From Rhizoclosmatium globosum (lineage: Eukaryota > Chytridiomycota > Chytridiomycetes > Chytridiales > Chytriomycetaceae), in assembly GCA_002104985.1 (NCBI GenBank), contig MCGO01000031.1, positions 186,001-250,000 of the forward strand: 64,000 nt of DNA, read 5' to 3'. Under the pieces are notes generated by a model. The model saw nothing but the letters and a program-made list of their open reading frames with translations. It was not told the origin of the DNA and did no database searches. Made by a program: the position numbers and the translations under genes. This document shows, piece by piece, positions 45,528 to 56,047 of this stretch (within the stretch, counting starts at the first letter, position 1; every line of letters begins with the position of its first letter).

Positions 45528-46613
45528 ATGTTTCACTCAGCTTTTCGCGATGGCCTTTTTCGAAACCAGCGCATTCTAGTGACAGGAGGTGACCTTCATC
45601 TACAATGCAACGTTGAATGATAACACTGTTGAATAGGCGGATCTGGGATTGGGCGCTGCACTGCCCATGAGTTGGCAAGCCCATGTCATTCTCGCGGGTC
45701 GAAAGGAGGCCAAACTCATTGCAGTCCAACAAGAAATAAACTCAATCGAAGGACAGCGCTGTGATTATGTTGTGATGGATGTTCGGAATGCGAAAGCTGT
45801 GTTGGAGGCCGTACAAGCCATCACAGCAAAGCATGGATGCTCCACGGATTGGTGAACAACGCCGGAGGACAAGTAACGTATTTGAGACAAATTGAAGAAC
45901 TGATTGAAAACGCGATAGTTCCCAGCACCAGCAGAAAACATCACAGAGAATGGATGGAAAACAGTCATTGACTTGAATCTCAACGGAACATGGAACGTAA
46001 TTAAAGCGGTTCAAAGTACGCATTCGCCAACAAATGGTCCGCTTTCTATTGTCAATGTGACTGCAGATGTTCGGAATGGAAAGCTTTTCATGGCTCACAC
46101 TGCGGCTGCTCGCGCTGGCGTTGAAAACTTAGCAAAGACATTATCGCAAGAGTGGGGAAACCAGGGTATACGGGTCAATTGTGTCGCGCCGGGTACGATT
46201 CTGGGGAATGGAATGAACAACTATTCTGATGAAATAAGGTAAGTCAGCCAGACATTTATGGTGAATTCGAAGCCAAACCAATTTATAGACGTCAGACGGT
46301 AGAAACACATTATATGAATCCACTTGGTCGTTTGGGAACTGAAGCTGAAATCTCAGCTGCAATCGTGTTCTTACTTTCGCCGGCTTCATCCTACATCACT
46401 GGCACGACGCTTCAAGTGACAGGCGGTGCTCATTTACGGAAAGGAATGGAGGACTCGTTTATTCCATATTCTGACGACTATGTTATTCCGGCAGAATTTG
46501 GATTTGACACTATTACTCGTGGTATCACTGGACAGCCTGGGTACTTTCAAAATCCTATTCCTTCTGGGTTTGAAGGGCTTGTGGATAAATATACAAAGAA
46601 AGCAAAGCTGTGA
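45528..46613 (+). CDS. short-chain dehydrogenase/reductase, enoyl-CoA-reductase-like
   Basis: A Rossmann-fold NAD(P) enzyme. The start is ATG 45528. The first exon ends 'ILVTGG' and a 47 bp intron (45589-45635) leads to 'GSGIGRCTAHELA', giving the TGGGSGIG cofactor motif. 'LVNNAGGQ', 'NVIKAVQSTH', 'QGIRVNCVAPGTI' and 'SPASSYITGTTLQVTGG' follow. The usual Tyr-X3-Lys is replaced by 'AHTAAARAG', as in a subgroup of peroxisomal enoyl-/dienoyl-CoA-reductase-like SDRs. The frame breaks twice: about 8 nt appear missing near 45672, and one base is missing in 'catggatgctcc' at about 45837. Both look like sequence lesions in an otherwise preserved reading frame. Confidence 0.8.
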
Positions 46614-46748
46614 AGAGCGCGGAAATAAAGATCTTTGAAATGGTTTGTCTTGCATTTCAATCATTTCGAATCTGACGCACAACACAGGGCGGAGGAGGTG
46701 TGTAACTCAAGGCAGACCTAAAGGTTCTGAGAGCAATCGCCAGGTCTT

Positions 46749-47627
46749 GTCATTCTGAAGCACAAGTCATGGCACGTTTACAACGAAAAGAACCGTGAGC
46801 GAGTTCGCAAAGACGAGGAAAAGGCGAAACAGGAAGACGACGAAAAGAAAGGACGGGCCGTGAAAGCGGTAAGTTGTTTGGGGTAAACGCTGCCATCTGA
46901 CAGAGACGATAGGACCAAGAGTATCGGCTGGGCGTCCTTCGTTCTCGCGCAGGTTCAGACAAGAAACGATCGCGCGAAGATTCGGAATCAAAAGAACCAG
47001 AGTTTGAATCAGCGGGTCGACCAGGCGTGCATCTTAATTTGTTTGGTGACCTGGAGTCTGGTGTGAGTCTCGTTGAAACTTTCAATATTTGACAACGCCC
47101 CAGAAAGCATTGCCCGTGATGGATCCAATGCCGAACATGAGCAAGAAAAGGCGAAGGAGAAGGCGAAGTTTGAGAAGCAGTTCACTATGTATTTGGGCCA
47201 AGAAGTCGGAAAGGACGGAGCTCCAACAATACCTTGGTATGCAAAGGAAAGTTCGGAAGATAAAGTGGGAGTGAAGAAGTAAGTTCTCTGGAATTGATGA
47301 ATTCCTAATTCTAATCCACAACAGACTCAAGACGAGCTTTTGGAAGACCCAGCTGCAAAATTCATCTCAGCTGACCGATCCGAACGCCCTCATAAGGAAG
47401 GAAAGGAAGTTAAGAAGGATAAAAAGAAGGATAAATCCAAGAAGCATAACCATACAAAACACGAGGCAAAGAGCAAATCGATGGAGGAACTCAGGAAGGA
47501 ACGGATGGAACGCGAGGCCCGCGAACGGAAACGTGCCGAAGAATTGTTAAAACCTGCTCCAGATTCTATGGAAAGATCAAGGGGATATAATTCTGCTTTC
47601 AATCCTGAACTCTCAAGGAGAAGATGA
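46749..47627 (+). CDS. LENG1-like nuclear protein (CIR N-terminal domain)
   Basis: The N-terminal block 'ILKHKSWHVYNEKNRERVRK' is the CIR domain found in LENG1 and CWC25-type splicing proteins. The middle has 'PTIPWYAKES', the LENG1-type proline/tryptophan block. The C-terminal third is a Lys/Glu-rich helix ('ERMEREARERKRAEELLK'). Introns of about 45-50 bp lie near 46868, 47060 and 47281. The start codon is not identified: the frame opens at 46749 without ATG, so a short first exon or a lesion is probable. The stop at 47627 is 25 bp from the stop of the minus-strand TPR gene. The molecular role in fungi is unknown to me. Confidence 0.7.
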
Positions 47628-47652
47628 AAGTTTATTCTTGAGCCCAATAAAA

Positions 47653-48185
47653 TCATACGGTGTTGGACGTCAATTCAACGAGTAGTTGCCTGGAAATAAT
47701 ACAAATCAGATTCGAATGATTACGAGAATAGATAAGTACCAATCGGATGGGTTGTCAAGCATCACAGATTGTTTTAGTGCAGCAATGGCGTCGTCTTTTC
47801 CTGTAATAAGCCGTGTTACTCATGTTAGACGGAATGGGGCTTACTGTTGACAGCGATACACGCTCGAGCCATAATTTGGAATGCGTTGTACTATACAGGA
47901 CGCAAATGAGTCCAAAAATACTCATATATCTACCTACATTCATAGGATCAAGCTCGACACTCTTTTCGAAGCATTCGATAGCTTTCGTGTACTCTTTCTT
48001 GTTGTAGAATCCACCCCACATCTAAACCATCCCAACGAGTTTCGCGGAACAACACCGATTCTGAGCAAAAGCCACTCTTCAGATGAGTTTTGGCCTCGTC
48101 CAGCTTCGTCGCCTTTGGTGCCTTCTGGGAGTGCAGCAACCGACATTTTTGACAGGTTTTTTCTCAGTTTCAAACACACCTTCAT
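47653..48185 (-). CDS. small TPR-repeat protein
   Basis: The exons visible on the minus strand give a TPR motif 'YTKAIECFEKSVELDPMN'. This is followed after an intron by 'YNAFQIMARACIAVNRK' and after another by 'DDAIAALKQSVMLDNPSDW', then a short tail ending at TGA 47653. Upstream, 'KLDEAKTHLKSG' is a third TPR-like helix, but it is out of frame with the next motif, so at least one base is missing near 48020. The gene is divergent from IFT27 with start codons about 10 bp apart, and it may share regulation with it. I cannot assign a family. Start position is a guess. Confidence 0.55.
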
Positions 48186-48191
48186 AACATC

Positions 48192-49021
48192 ATGAAGACT
48201 CTGGCTGCAGCGAGTAGCAACGCACTCATTGGAACAAAGACTATCCTCAGATGTAAATGCATTGTTCTCGGAATCAGGGTGTCGGCAAAAGCGCCATTTG
48301 TCAAGTATTTCACTCAGATGGAACTCAGTATCCCAAAAACTACACGATGGTAATCACGCGTCATTCGCGTTGTTATTATCTAAAAACCATACTATGACAG
48401 ACATTAAACACGGAAGTGAGCGTCAAGGTCGTTAATATTCCTGACAGCAACACATCAGTTGAGCTTTTCATACATGACATTGCTGGACACGAAGTATTCC
48501 TCGAATATTCAACTAAATACGTAAGAAACTACTTTCCTCCGATCGTTTGTTTCATTATCCTTTTTGATTCTCAAAGTGCGAAGGAGCCTCAGTCTTCATC
48601 ATGTATTCGATGTGACAAACCCAGACTCATTTGCATCCGCGTCTCGATGGCTTCAGATTGCGAAGCGAACTAGGCTTACTAAAGGAACGCATGGTACGTC
48701 AACTTTATAACCTTCTTCCTCCTGAGCCCAAATACAGGGTTCTGGTTGCCAACAAAATCGATCTTGATGCACGTCGCATTATTTCCACACAACAAGGTGA
48801 AGAGTTTGCAAAACCAACAAACTTATGTATTTGAATGCTCAGCGGTAAGCCTGATGGTTAAAAATCTGTGTAACTTATACTCTTGTTAAGGCGAACAACC
48901 AGGAAGTCGACGCGCCATTCTATTACTTATCCAACTGGTTCTACGGTATTCTTCACCGGTTGTCTCCTCATTCTTCACTCTAATTCTTTATCTCAACAGA
49001 CCATTTCGAGTCGTCAATTAA
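48192..49021 (+). CDS. IFT27: intraflagellar transport protein 27 (Rab-like small GTPase)
   Basis: IFT27 is the small GTPase of the IFT-B complex and is linked to BBSome export from the flagellum. The start is ATG 48192. 'LRCKCIVLG' leads into the G1 loop 'GNQGVGKS' (one base missing in the homopolymer near 48270). 'IFHSDGTQYPKNYT'-like text, 'ELFIHDIAGHEVF' (G3, DxAG) and 'VFDVTNPDSFASASRWLQ' follow. 'VANKIDLDARR' is G4. 'FYYLSNWFYGIL' ends in 'PFRVVN' and the stop at 49021. At least four one-base losses interrupt the frame but the protein continues each time. Four or five introns are visible. The 'ELFI' and 'SDG' context fits IFT27 better than other Rabs. Confidence 0.8.
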
Positions 49022-49118
49022 GTATTCTCGAAAATTGACAAGTAAACCACAATAAACTCTGGTATTCTCGTTATGATGCGATAAAACAACTTCGATTTAT
49101 TGTGTCATCCAAACGAAG

Positions 49119-52100
49119 CTAACTTAAGAAATCCAACAAAGAGTCTACACCTTGACCTGGGGATTGCACTGGCTGTGAAGCAATACCTGTTTAAGCCGAA
49201 TTAGTTAAAAAGCCATAATCAATGATAGTAATACCGATGAACTTCCTGCCTGCATAATCTCAGTCTCCAAGCGCATAATCTCGCTGTGGAATTGCAGTAA
49301 TTGTTTGTGAGTTTTTGTCACAAAATGGTGGGCAATCTTGGTCAATGCATGATCCACTCCATTATAAAGCGCTGAGTTTTCGTAAATGAGAGTTATGTCT
49401 GAAGTGAACTGTTCGGCGGACTTGTATGTCGCGTTCGCGCATTTCTATAAAACTGTGATCAGCATCAAAACAAGGATCCCAACAATTTTACCGTTTTAAT
49501 TTCTTCTAACGATATTGGCGTCTTGACCAGTGTATGATAGTCAGGGAAAATTTCACGCGAGACGGGAAAGCAAAATGCTCCAGATTCTGGTAGGTTGATG
49601 AACGTTGTAACGACCATGTCGAAGATGGCGTTGAGTTCTCCTGCTGGTGTAGGTGGTGGCTTTGGCTTTTGTTCTGAGAAGTGAAAACCATTTTAGCGGA
49701 CCATGCATTAGAAACTTTGAACGCTTACCCATTGACGACAGGTTAAACTTCAGTTTCAATCCAGGTTGTGACGATGAAGAGTCATGCCTCACGGGGAATG
49801 CAGGGGTATTTTCAGTGATGATAGTATCTGGAAGCCTGGAAGCTGTCAGTAAGAATCATGACTAAATTCTGTCACGACGTACTTCTTCTTTCGAGACTTC
49901 TTTCCATCGTCTTCTGGCGGAGGCGCACTTGCTGCCAAAGCCTGTTCACGAATCTGAACTTGATGTCTCAAATACGCGTTTATAACGCGTTGGTCGCTTA
50001 TAGTTTCAACTTTCCACCAAGTTTTCCATCACTGAGCTTCACATAACGTTTAATAACGAGTCGACGATTGCTTTTCACAGCGTTCGATACTGCACTGGCT
50101 GCAATAGACATGGTATCATCGTCTTTCGGCTTTACGGCGACAGCTTGCTTGTTACCGCTCCCATCCGCCTTTTAAATTTTTGAGATACAAATGAGAAACA
50201 AAGGAAATGTTTACCTTGTCTTCTTCCATGTCGTCCTCATCGCCAAGCTCTTCGTCAGTTTGCAACTCTGGTGCTTTTTTGGAACTCAATCGTTTAAATT
50301 GGGCATTCCAAATTCTTCGAATTTCCTCTTTGTACACAACTTGCTGCTCCGAGTAGCTGAAACGAACAAGGTTCTTGGGAGTCTTGAGAGCTGGTCAACG
50401 TTAGTTGTTATGAGTTGGCTGAATAACTCATACCTGACGGCGGAGGGGCTTCTCCTTCACGATAAAACATCTCTTTCATGCTTTGACGAATGAAACTGAA
50501 ACCTTCTCCACATCCTGTTGGATCACCGCCGCCATACAACTGAACCATTCCCTTGCCCTATAAACAACAGTCAAAACCTTCAACTAACCACCAAAAAAAA
50601 CACAACCGAAATAGTCATCACAAAGTTCTTTGTCCAAATCCAAGGCGCCATTTGAATCTCCAAATCCGTCGAGTTTTCTTCAAGGTTCTCCTCCTTATCT
50701 TCCTTCTCATCTTCTTCACCTCCAGGAGCTTCACTCAAATCTAAGTTGGCATATCCAATATCTTTCAATCGTTGTTCACCAGCAAAGGCGGTCTCAAGCA
50801 AACAGCACCATTCTGGCGTGATAATTTTCTGAAGCTCTTCTTCGGTTGGCATCATCTTTGATTGTTTGATCTTGTACCATCCCGTGTTTTCACCCTTCTT
50901 CCAGTTTTGGCATACTTCCTATAGAACTTGGTTAATATTCGACAATTGTTATTCTTGGACCGTACCCGAAGTCTCTGCCTTACAACAGATTCGACTTGCC
51001 CAACATAGTACTTTTGGAGTTTTGGATACCAGAGTCGTTGATTTGGATTTTGTAGCATAAGTCGGAACGCGATAGAGTGAAGCCGGAACTTGCAGAGGTT
51101 CAACACTTTTCGCGATTGAGGACGAGGAACTTCCTGTTGCGGATACGTTTGACCCACAGCAAATAGATATGGGCAATCTCGAAGGTAGTATTTTGTCTTT
51201 CCATTGTGGGTATATCTGCCAGGTGGTTGGTAAGCTTCAATGATTACACTGGGGTGAATTACCTTATCAACAAGAAATCAGTCGGGGGAATCTCGTGGCG
51301 AAATACAGGAGCTCGAATCAAGTTGTTTGTGATGCCTTGGATAACGTCTCCAGGAGCAACATCTCCAAAGTTATTGAATGGAGACGCGTCGATATTTTCG
51401 AGTGGAGAATGCTGTCCAATTTCAAGCTAGAATACAAAAATTAGCATACAACAGATAGAAGAGTGAAGAACCAAACCTTCGGCATAGTCAAATCCTTTTC
51501 ATCCAACTTTCGATAAAAGTTTTGAAGCAACGTTCCCATTCCAAAGTTGCTTAAAATAGGAGGATACTCTTCGGTATACTCCAGTAGAACGTAATTTGTT
51601 GAATCCTTCAACGATAAATTCATATAATCCTGGATCGGATCAACGTCCTTCTTCTTTTTAGCTCCCTTAACGCGGGAAAATGTAATTTGTTCGCCAGCTG
51701 TAAATTTGATGGGTGGACGGTGGAAGTTACGCAGTTCTTGTGTGTTGAGTTGGGTTTTGTACTGTATATAAACGAATTATTCCACTGCCAACTAAACAGC
51801 TCGTAAGACTTACATGTGGCCACATCATTTCAATCGCAGCTCTTGCATGTTTCAAAATTGCATTACCCGATGTTTGTCGAACTTCTTCGTGTTTACGGGC
51901 ATTCACGTAGAACTGATCATTTGAGAGGTTGAATTTGTCGACCGGGAATAACGTGTTGATGATAGATTTTGTCACAGTGGATGGATTTGCCCCATAACCC
52001 CAATCTTTCAAGTCGTTCACGATTGTAGGATCATTGATCACAAGTGGCGGGGGAACATAGTTTTCGTCGTCGTCCCAAATGATGGCATCTGTCCAATCCT

Positions 52101-53131
52101 CGCGATCTAACGCAGTATTCCGAATCAGCAGCCTGGCATGTTCTTCTCGTGGACTGTTTGTGCTTTGTCAGGAAGAAGTCAACAGTATTTTCACGACTTA
52201 ACTCATTCTCAAGTTTTTCTGCAGCAATATCTTCATCGTCCCATACAATTTTATCCTCCCAGTTATCTAACACAACAGGATCGAGGGACGAAGGTACAGT
52301 CTTGGTCGCAAAGATTTCACGCTACAATATCGGTGTCAAACCTGAATTTGATTCCAAAACCAGTGTTTCACACTTACTTCTTCAATATCATCCTTCCATC
52401 GACGTCCTCGGTAGATTCCCCAAGACTCTGTGTCCTTCTGTTGTTGAATTCGTCCAAAGAATACATCAATATCGTTCCGTGATAAGACCCATGTATTATT
52501 TCGTTGAGGCGCTAAATATTTATCACATTCAGAATGCGTCGGGCAGATGAATCAAGTTGGCGAATGGGGAAGCAACTAAGTCCAGTAATCCACAGGCAAT
52601 CATCCGCAAAGAGCCTTTCTTCCAGCCTTCATTCCTCCAGCTAGATATTAAATAAGCAACTCACGTTTCTTGAAGAGTTTCTTGTTTACAGCTGGCTTCA
52701 CAATCCTGAGTTTTGGAGCAAACAAATCCGAGAATTTCACGTTCTTTGGGTCAATAGGCTCATAATCATCGTAATCATAGTCCATAGAGTCAGCAGTGCC
52801 AGTCACAGCATCGTCCGCCTGATCCTCTTCCGCCTCCTTTGGTTTAATGACAATAGGTGCCTGCATCGGATTCCAGACACTCGCAGGCTGAGCGAGAGAA
52901 ATAGGAGCGGATTGGAGAGAGTTTGAAGGAAGAGCGAGTTGGGCCGAGGCGCCCGGAAGAGCAAGCGAGAGACCCGGTCCCGAGGCTGTCGGCAGTGCAA
53001 GTGCAAAGCCACTCGGTGCTGCCCCTGTTGCTTTGCTGTTGCTGTTGCTGTCACTTGAGCCGAACTCGAGTGTCGTCCGGCATCGCGTCCAAGTCGCTGT
53101 CGCTGTCGCTGTCGTAGTTGTCCGAGTCCAT
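49119..53131 (-). CDS. TAF1: TFIID subunit 1 (TAF1)
   Basis: TAF1 is the largest TFIID subunit and scaffolds core-promoter binding. The start is ATG 53131 in an acidic Asp/Ser run. 'DSMDYDYDDYEPIDPKNVKF' and 'WEDKIVWDDEDIAAEKL' precede the conserved central domain (DUF3591), with 'FNLSNDQFYVNARKHEEVRQ', 'YVLLEYTEEYPPILSNFGMG' and 'YKEEIRRIWNAQFKRL'. One C-terminal bromodomain spans about 49640-49240, with 'FPDYHTLVKTPISLEEIK' and the acetyl-lysine Asn in 'SALYNG'. The protein ends 'GVDSLLDFLS'. About twenty short introns interrupt it, plus a few one-base frame lesions (for example near 50005 and 53060). A 57 bp divergent spacer separates it from MOG1. Confidence 0.87.
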
Positions 53132-53188
53132 TTGAGTAAGTTGTTCTTTTGAAACAACAACGAACTTCTTTTCAAACAAACCAAACAA

Positions 53189-53850
53189 ATGTCTCTCTTT
53201 GGCGGTGCCATCACTCTCGCAGTTCCACCATCGCACACAGATGCATCCGTCTTTCGCGAAGTGCCTGACAATCAAGAAGTCTTTGTCTCAACAACAGACA
53301 ACTCGTCCCTGATTGTGGAGTTGCTCGAAATGGAGCGTGATCAGCAGGACTGGGCTTTGTAAGTGTGTTCCTCTATGCAATCTCTGTATTGACTTTCGAA
53401 TTAGATTCCACTTTATTGAGCTGGCGTCAGACAACGATGCTGCTCTGCCTGCTGATGCTATCGTTGCTCGAACTCAACTCCAACTCTTGCCATCAATGAA
53501 CTTGCCGTGAGTCAATCGCATTCAACAGCAGTGACACTCTTAATATTCCATAACAGTTCAGATTCCTCAATTGCTATAATTCACGGTCTTCAGTTCTCGG
53601 CGAAATTCAACAAGACTGAGAAGGACAGAGTTCACATCTTTCTTGCCGTCGTGCGTATTCCAACAGTTCAAACAGACTTGTTAATATCTGTTAATCGTCC
53701 TGTCGATGCTGAAACATCAGGTGAGTCTCTGTCTTGATGCTTATCCACTTATTAAACTGTACCACAGAAGTGAACAATGAATCTGCCCTTTTGGACTTTT
53801 GCAAGCTTGTGAATACAATCAGAGTCAATGATTGGGGTTTATTTCAATGA
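53189..53850 (+). CDS. MOG1: Ran guanine-nucleotide release factor MOG1
   Basis: MOG1 binds Ran and promotes nucleotide release for nuclear import. The start is ATG 53189 with 'MSLFGGAITLAVPPSHTDAS', then 'FREVPDNQEVFV' and 'IVELLEME', the classic MOG1 opening. Three introns split the rest ('FHFIELASDNDAALP', 'RVHIFLAVVRIP', 'NTIRVNDWGLFQ'). The length of about 180-190 residues is normal. It is intact. Its stop is 25 bp from the stop of the convergent kinesin gene, and its start is 57 bp from TAF1. Confidence 0.9.
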
Positions 53851-53875
53851 ATTCAATAAATAACAACTACAAGAA

Positions 53876-55831
53876 TCAAAAACGGAATGATGATGCCTTG
53901 CTCTCGTTTTCCTTGGCAACGCGTAAAGCAGCCCCCTTTGCTTTAGCCTTAGCCATAGCAATCTCAGCTCGCGTTGGTTTCTTTTCGCCAGTAGTCTTTG
54001 TAGATCCAGCCTTTCCTACACCAACTAACCCGCCGCCAGTAATATTCTCACTATTTCCTGGCACATCCTCAACAACCATCAACACGGTTCCTTTACCACC
54101 AACACTACCCGCCACACCCCATCCGCAACAACCCGCTCCACCAAAAACAGCTTCTTGTACCTCTCCCGCACCTCTTCAACCAACCCCGCCTCCTTGAACT
54201 TTGCATACTTGTCCGCGTTCCCAATCCACTCCTCCTTTGGCATGCTATACAAAAACTTCCAAGGTGGAAGCACAAACTCTGTCGCAGGTCTCCCATAATG
54301 CTTTGGATCGCCTTTTGGACCCAACAAGTCGACAGTGTGACTTGGTTCTCGAATTGCTTTTCGATCCATCGTTCGAGTTTGAGTCTGCTCCAGCCATGGG
54401 AGTCGTTTTTGTCGGGGAGTTGGGGGCTTCGGCGGCAGGTGCTGCTGCAGATTTGTGGTCGAGGATGGATGCGTCCTTTGTAGAATCTGCAGCGAGGGAT
54501 TTAAGGGCGAGCGCGTATCTGTATGTATTGAATGTGTGTGCAATGTCGGCGATTGTGGGTGCGGCGAGTGCAAAGATGGTGGTTTGGGTTGAGCGGGCTG
54601 TGTTGGATCCAGTGCATCTTTCAAAACCATGGTAAGCTTGGAACTACGGAAAGGAATATGTGTCGTATCAGTTGCCGATCCATTAGCACTTGATGTTTTG
54701 CGGATGCATTCTTTGAGGGACATTAGGGATTTGTTGATGGCGATTGATTCCTGTGGAAAATGTAAGATACGGGAGATACGACTACTACAATCTCAGTTCG
54801 CAAACCTTGATAGTCTCCGCATCATGTTCTTTTTTATCAGAACCAGCTTCACTACCCGCCAAGTCCACCAACTTGATTTGAAAATCAACTTTCTCGTTGG
54901 AATCACGAGCAGTACCAACAATCCGAATCGTGCAAACAAAATGTGACCGAGAACTCTGATGATTCTTGAGAGTGCTTTTCGTGCTTCTCATATCAAAACC
55001 TTTGTGGAAGCAATCCAAGACTTCCTGCTTAGAGGTAGCCACCAATTCCTGGACACCCATAAAAACAGGTAGACCCTGCGCATCCAATAATACTTTGCAA
55101 GTGGGGACGATTTTTTGAGTGGGTGGAACAGAGAGATCACGCAAGTTATCGCCCTGGATTTCAATGATTGTAATAATGGCTTGGAGAGAGTCATCTTCCT
55201 CGTCTAGAGGCAGGTCATTGACTAGTTGCTCAGCGATACTGAACATAGTGTAGGTCTTTCCAGAGCCTGACGTAAGCATCAGTATCACATTAAGAATACA
55301 ACTTCCACGACATCACTTCCAACATGTCATCCGCAAACAAAAGTCCCAACCACACGCTTGAAATACGTACCAGTCTGTCCATAAGCCATAACAGTCAGAA
55401 TCCCATTCTCATCCATAGCCCGCCTGAGTTTCGGCAGCACAGCTTCCCGATACACATCCTCGTTCTCCGCCTCCGGACCAAAGTTCCCATCGAATGCGAA
55501 TTCCTGGACATCGACGGCCGTGTCTGTGAGGATCCTGAATGACGGGTAGTACAACGTCGTTTGGCCGTTGTCGCAGAACAAAACTCGGAACACGCCGGCT
55601 TTTGTTTCGGCGGTTGAGAGTGGGCGAGTGCGGAAGTTGACTGAAAGAGATGCGTCTGAGGCGGGCGGCGTGGCTGGAAGTGATGGTTTTGATGACAAGG
55701 CTGTTTGGTGTGCGGCGATCGTTGCGACAAACTGGGCCTGAATGCGCGGTTTGAGTTTAGAAGAGTGAGGGGGAATGCGGTAGGTGGCCTGCCTTCTTGG
55801 CCATCGCCTTCGAGAGCAGTGTTTGATCCAT
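53876..55831 (-). CDS. kinesin motor protein, kinesin-13/KIF24-like, with unusual C-terminus
   Basis: A microtubule motor or depolymerase. The motor domain begins 'LSVNFRTRPLSTAETK' and has the P-loop 'AYGQTGSGKTYTM' split by an intron after AYGQTG. Switch I is 'NHQSSRSHF', switch II is 'LVDLAGSEAG', then 'SLKECIRKT' and 'HIPFRSSKLTMVLKDAL'. The last blocks and the near-N-terminal motor suggest the kinesin-13/KIF24 group. After the motor the frame shifts several times, then reads 'ATEFVLPPWKFLYSMPKEEW' and a Lys/Ala-rich tail ending at 53876. I do not recognise that tail domain. The start is uncertain: ATG 55831 is nearest but in another frame. Confidence 0.75.
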
Positions 55832-56047
55832 CTCTTCACTTTGGTTGATGGTTTCAAAGTGGGTCTTGAATAGCGCCACCGAAAATCTGCTAATTATTTG
55901 ATTTCCTTTGTTTTCCACCCCGTAATTACAAGCTAAACTGTCGTTACTGCCAGAAATCGATATAACTTCATCGCAATTTCATAAGCTTTTGGGAATAGCC
56001 GCCCCTAGTCCATTAATTATTCGCAGTTAACTATAACTAATTATAGT
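55832..56047. other. intergenic spacer
   Basis: About 215 bp between the kinesin start and the LRR gene stop, containing AT-rich repeats of 'taattatagtt'. No gene is seen. Confidence 0.5.
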
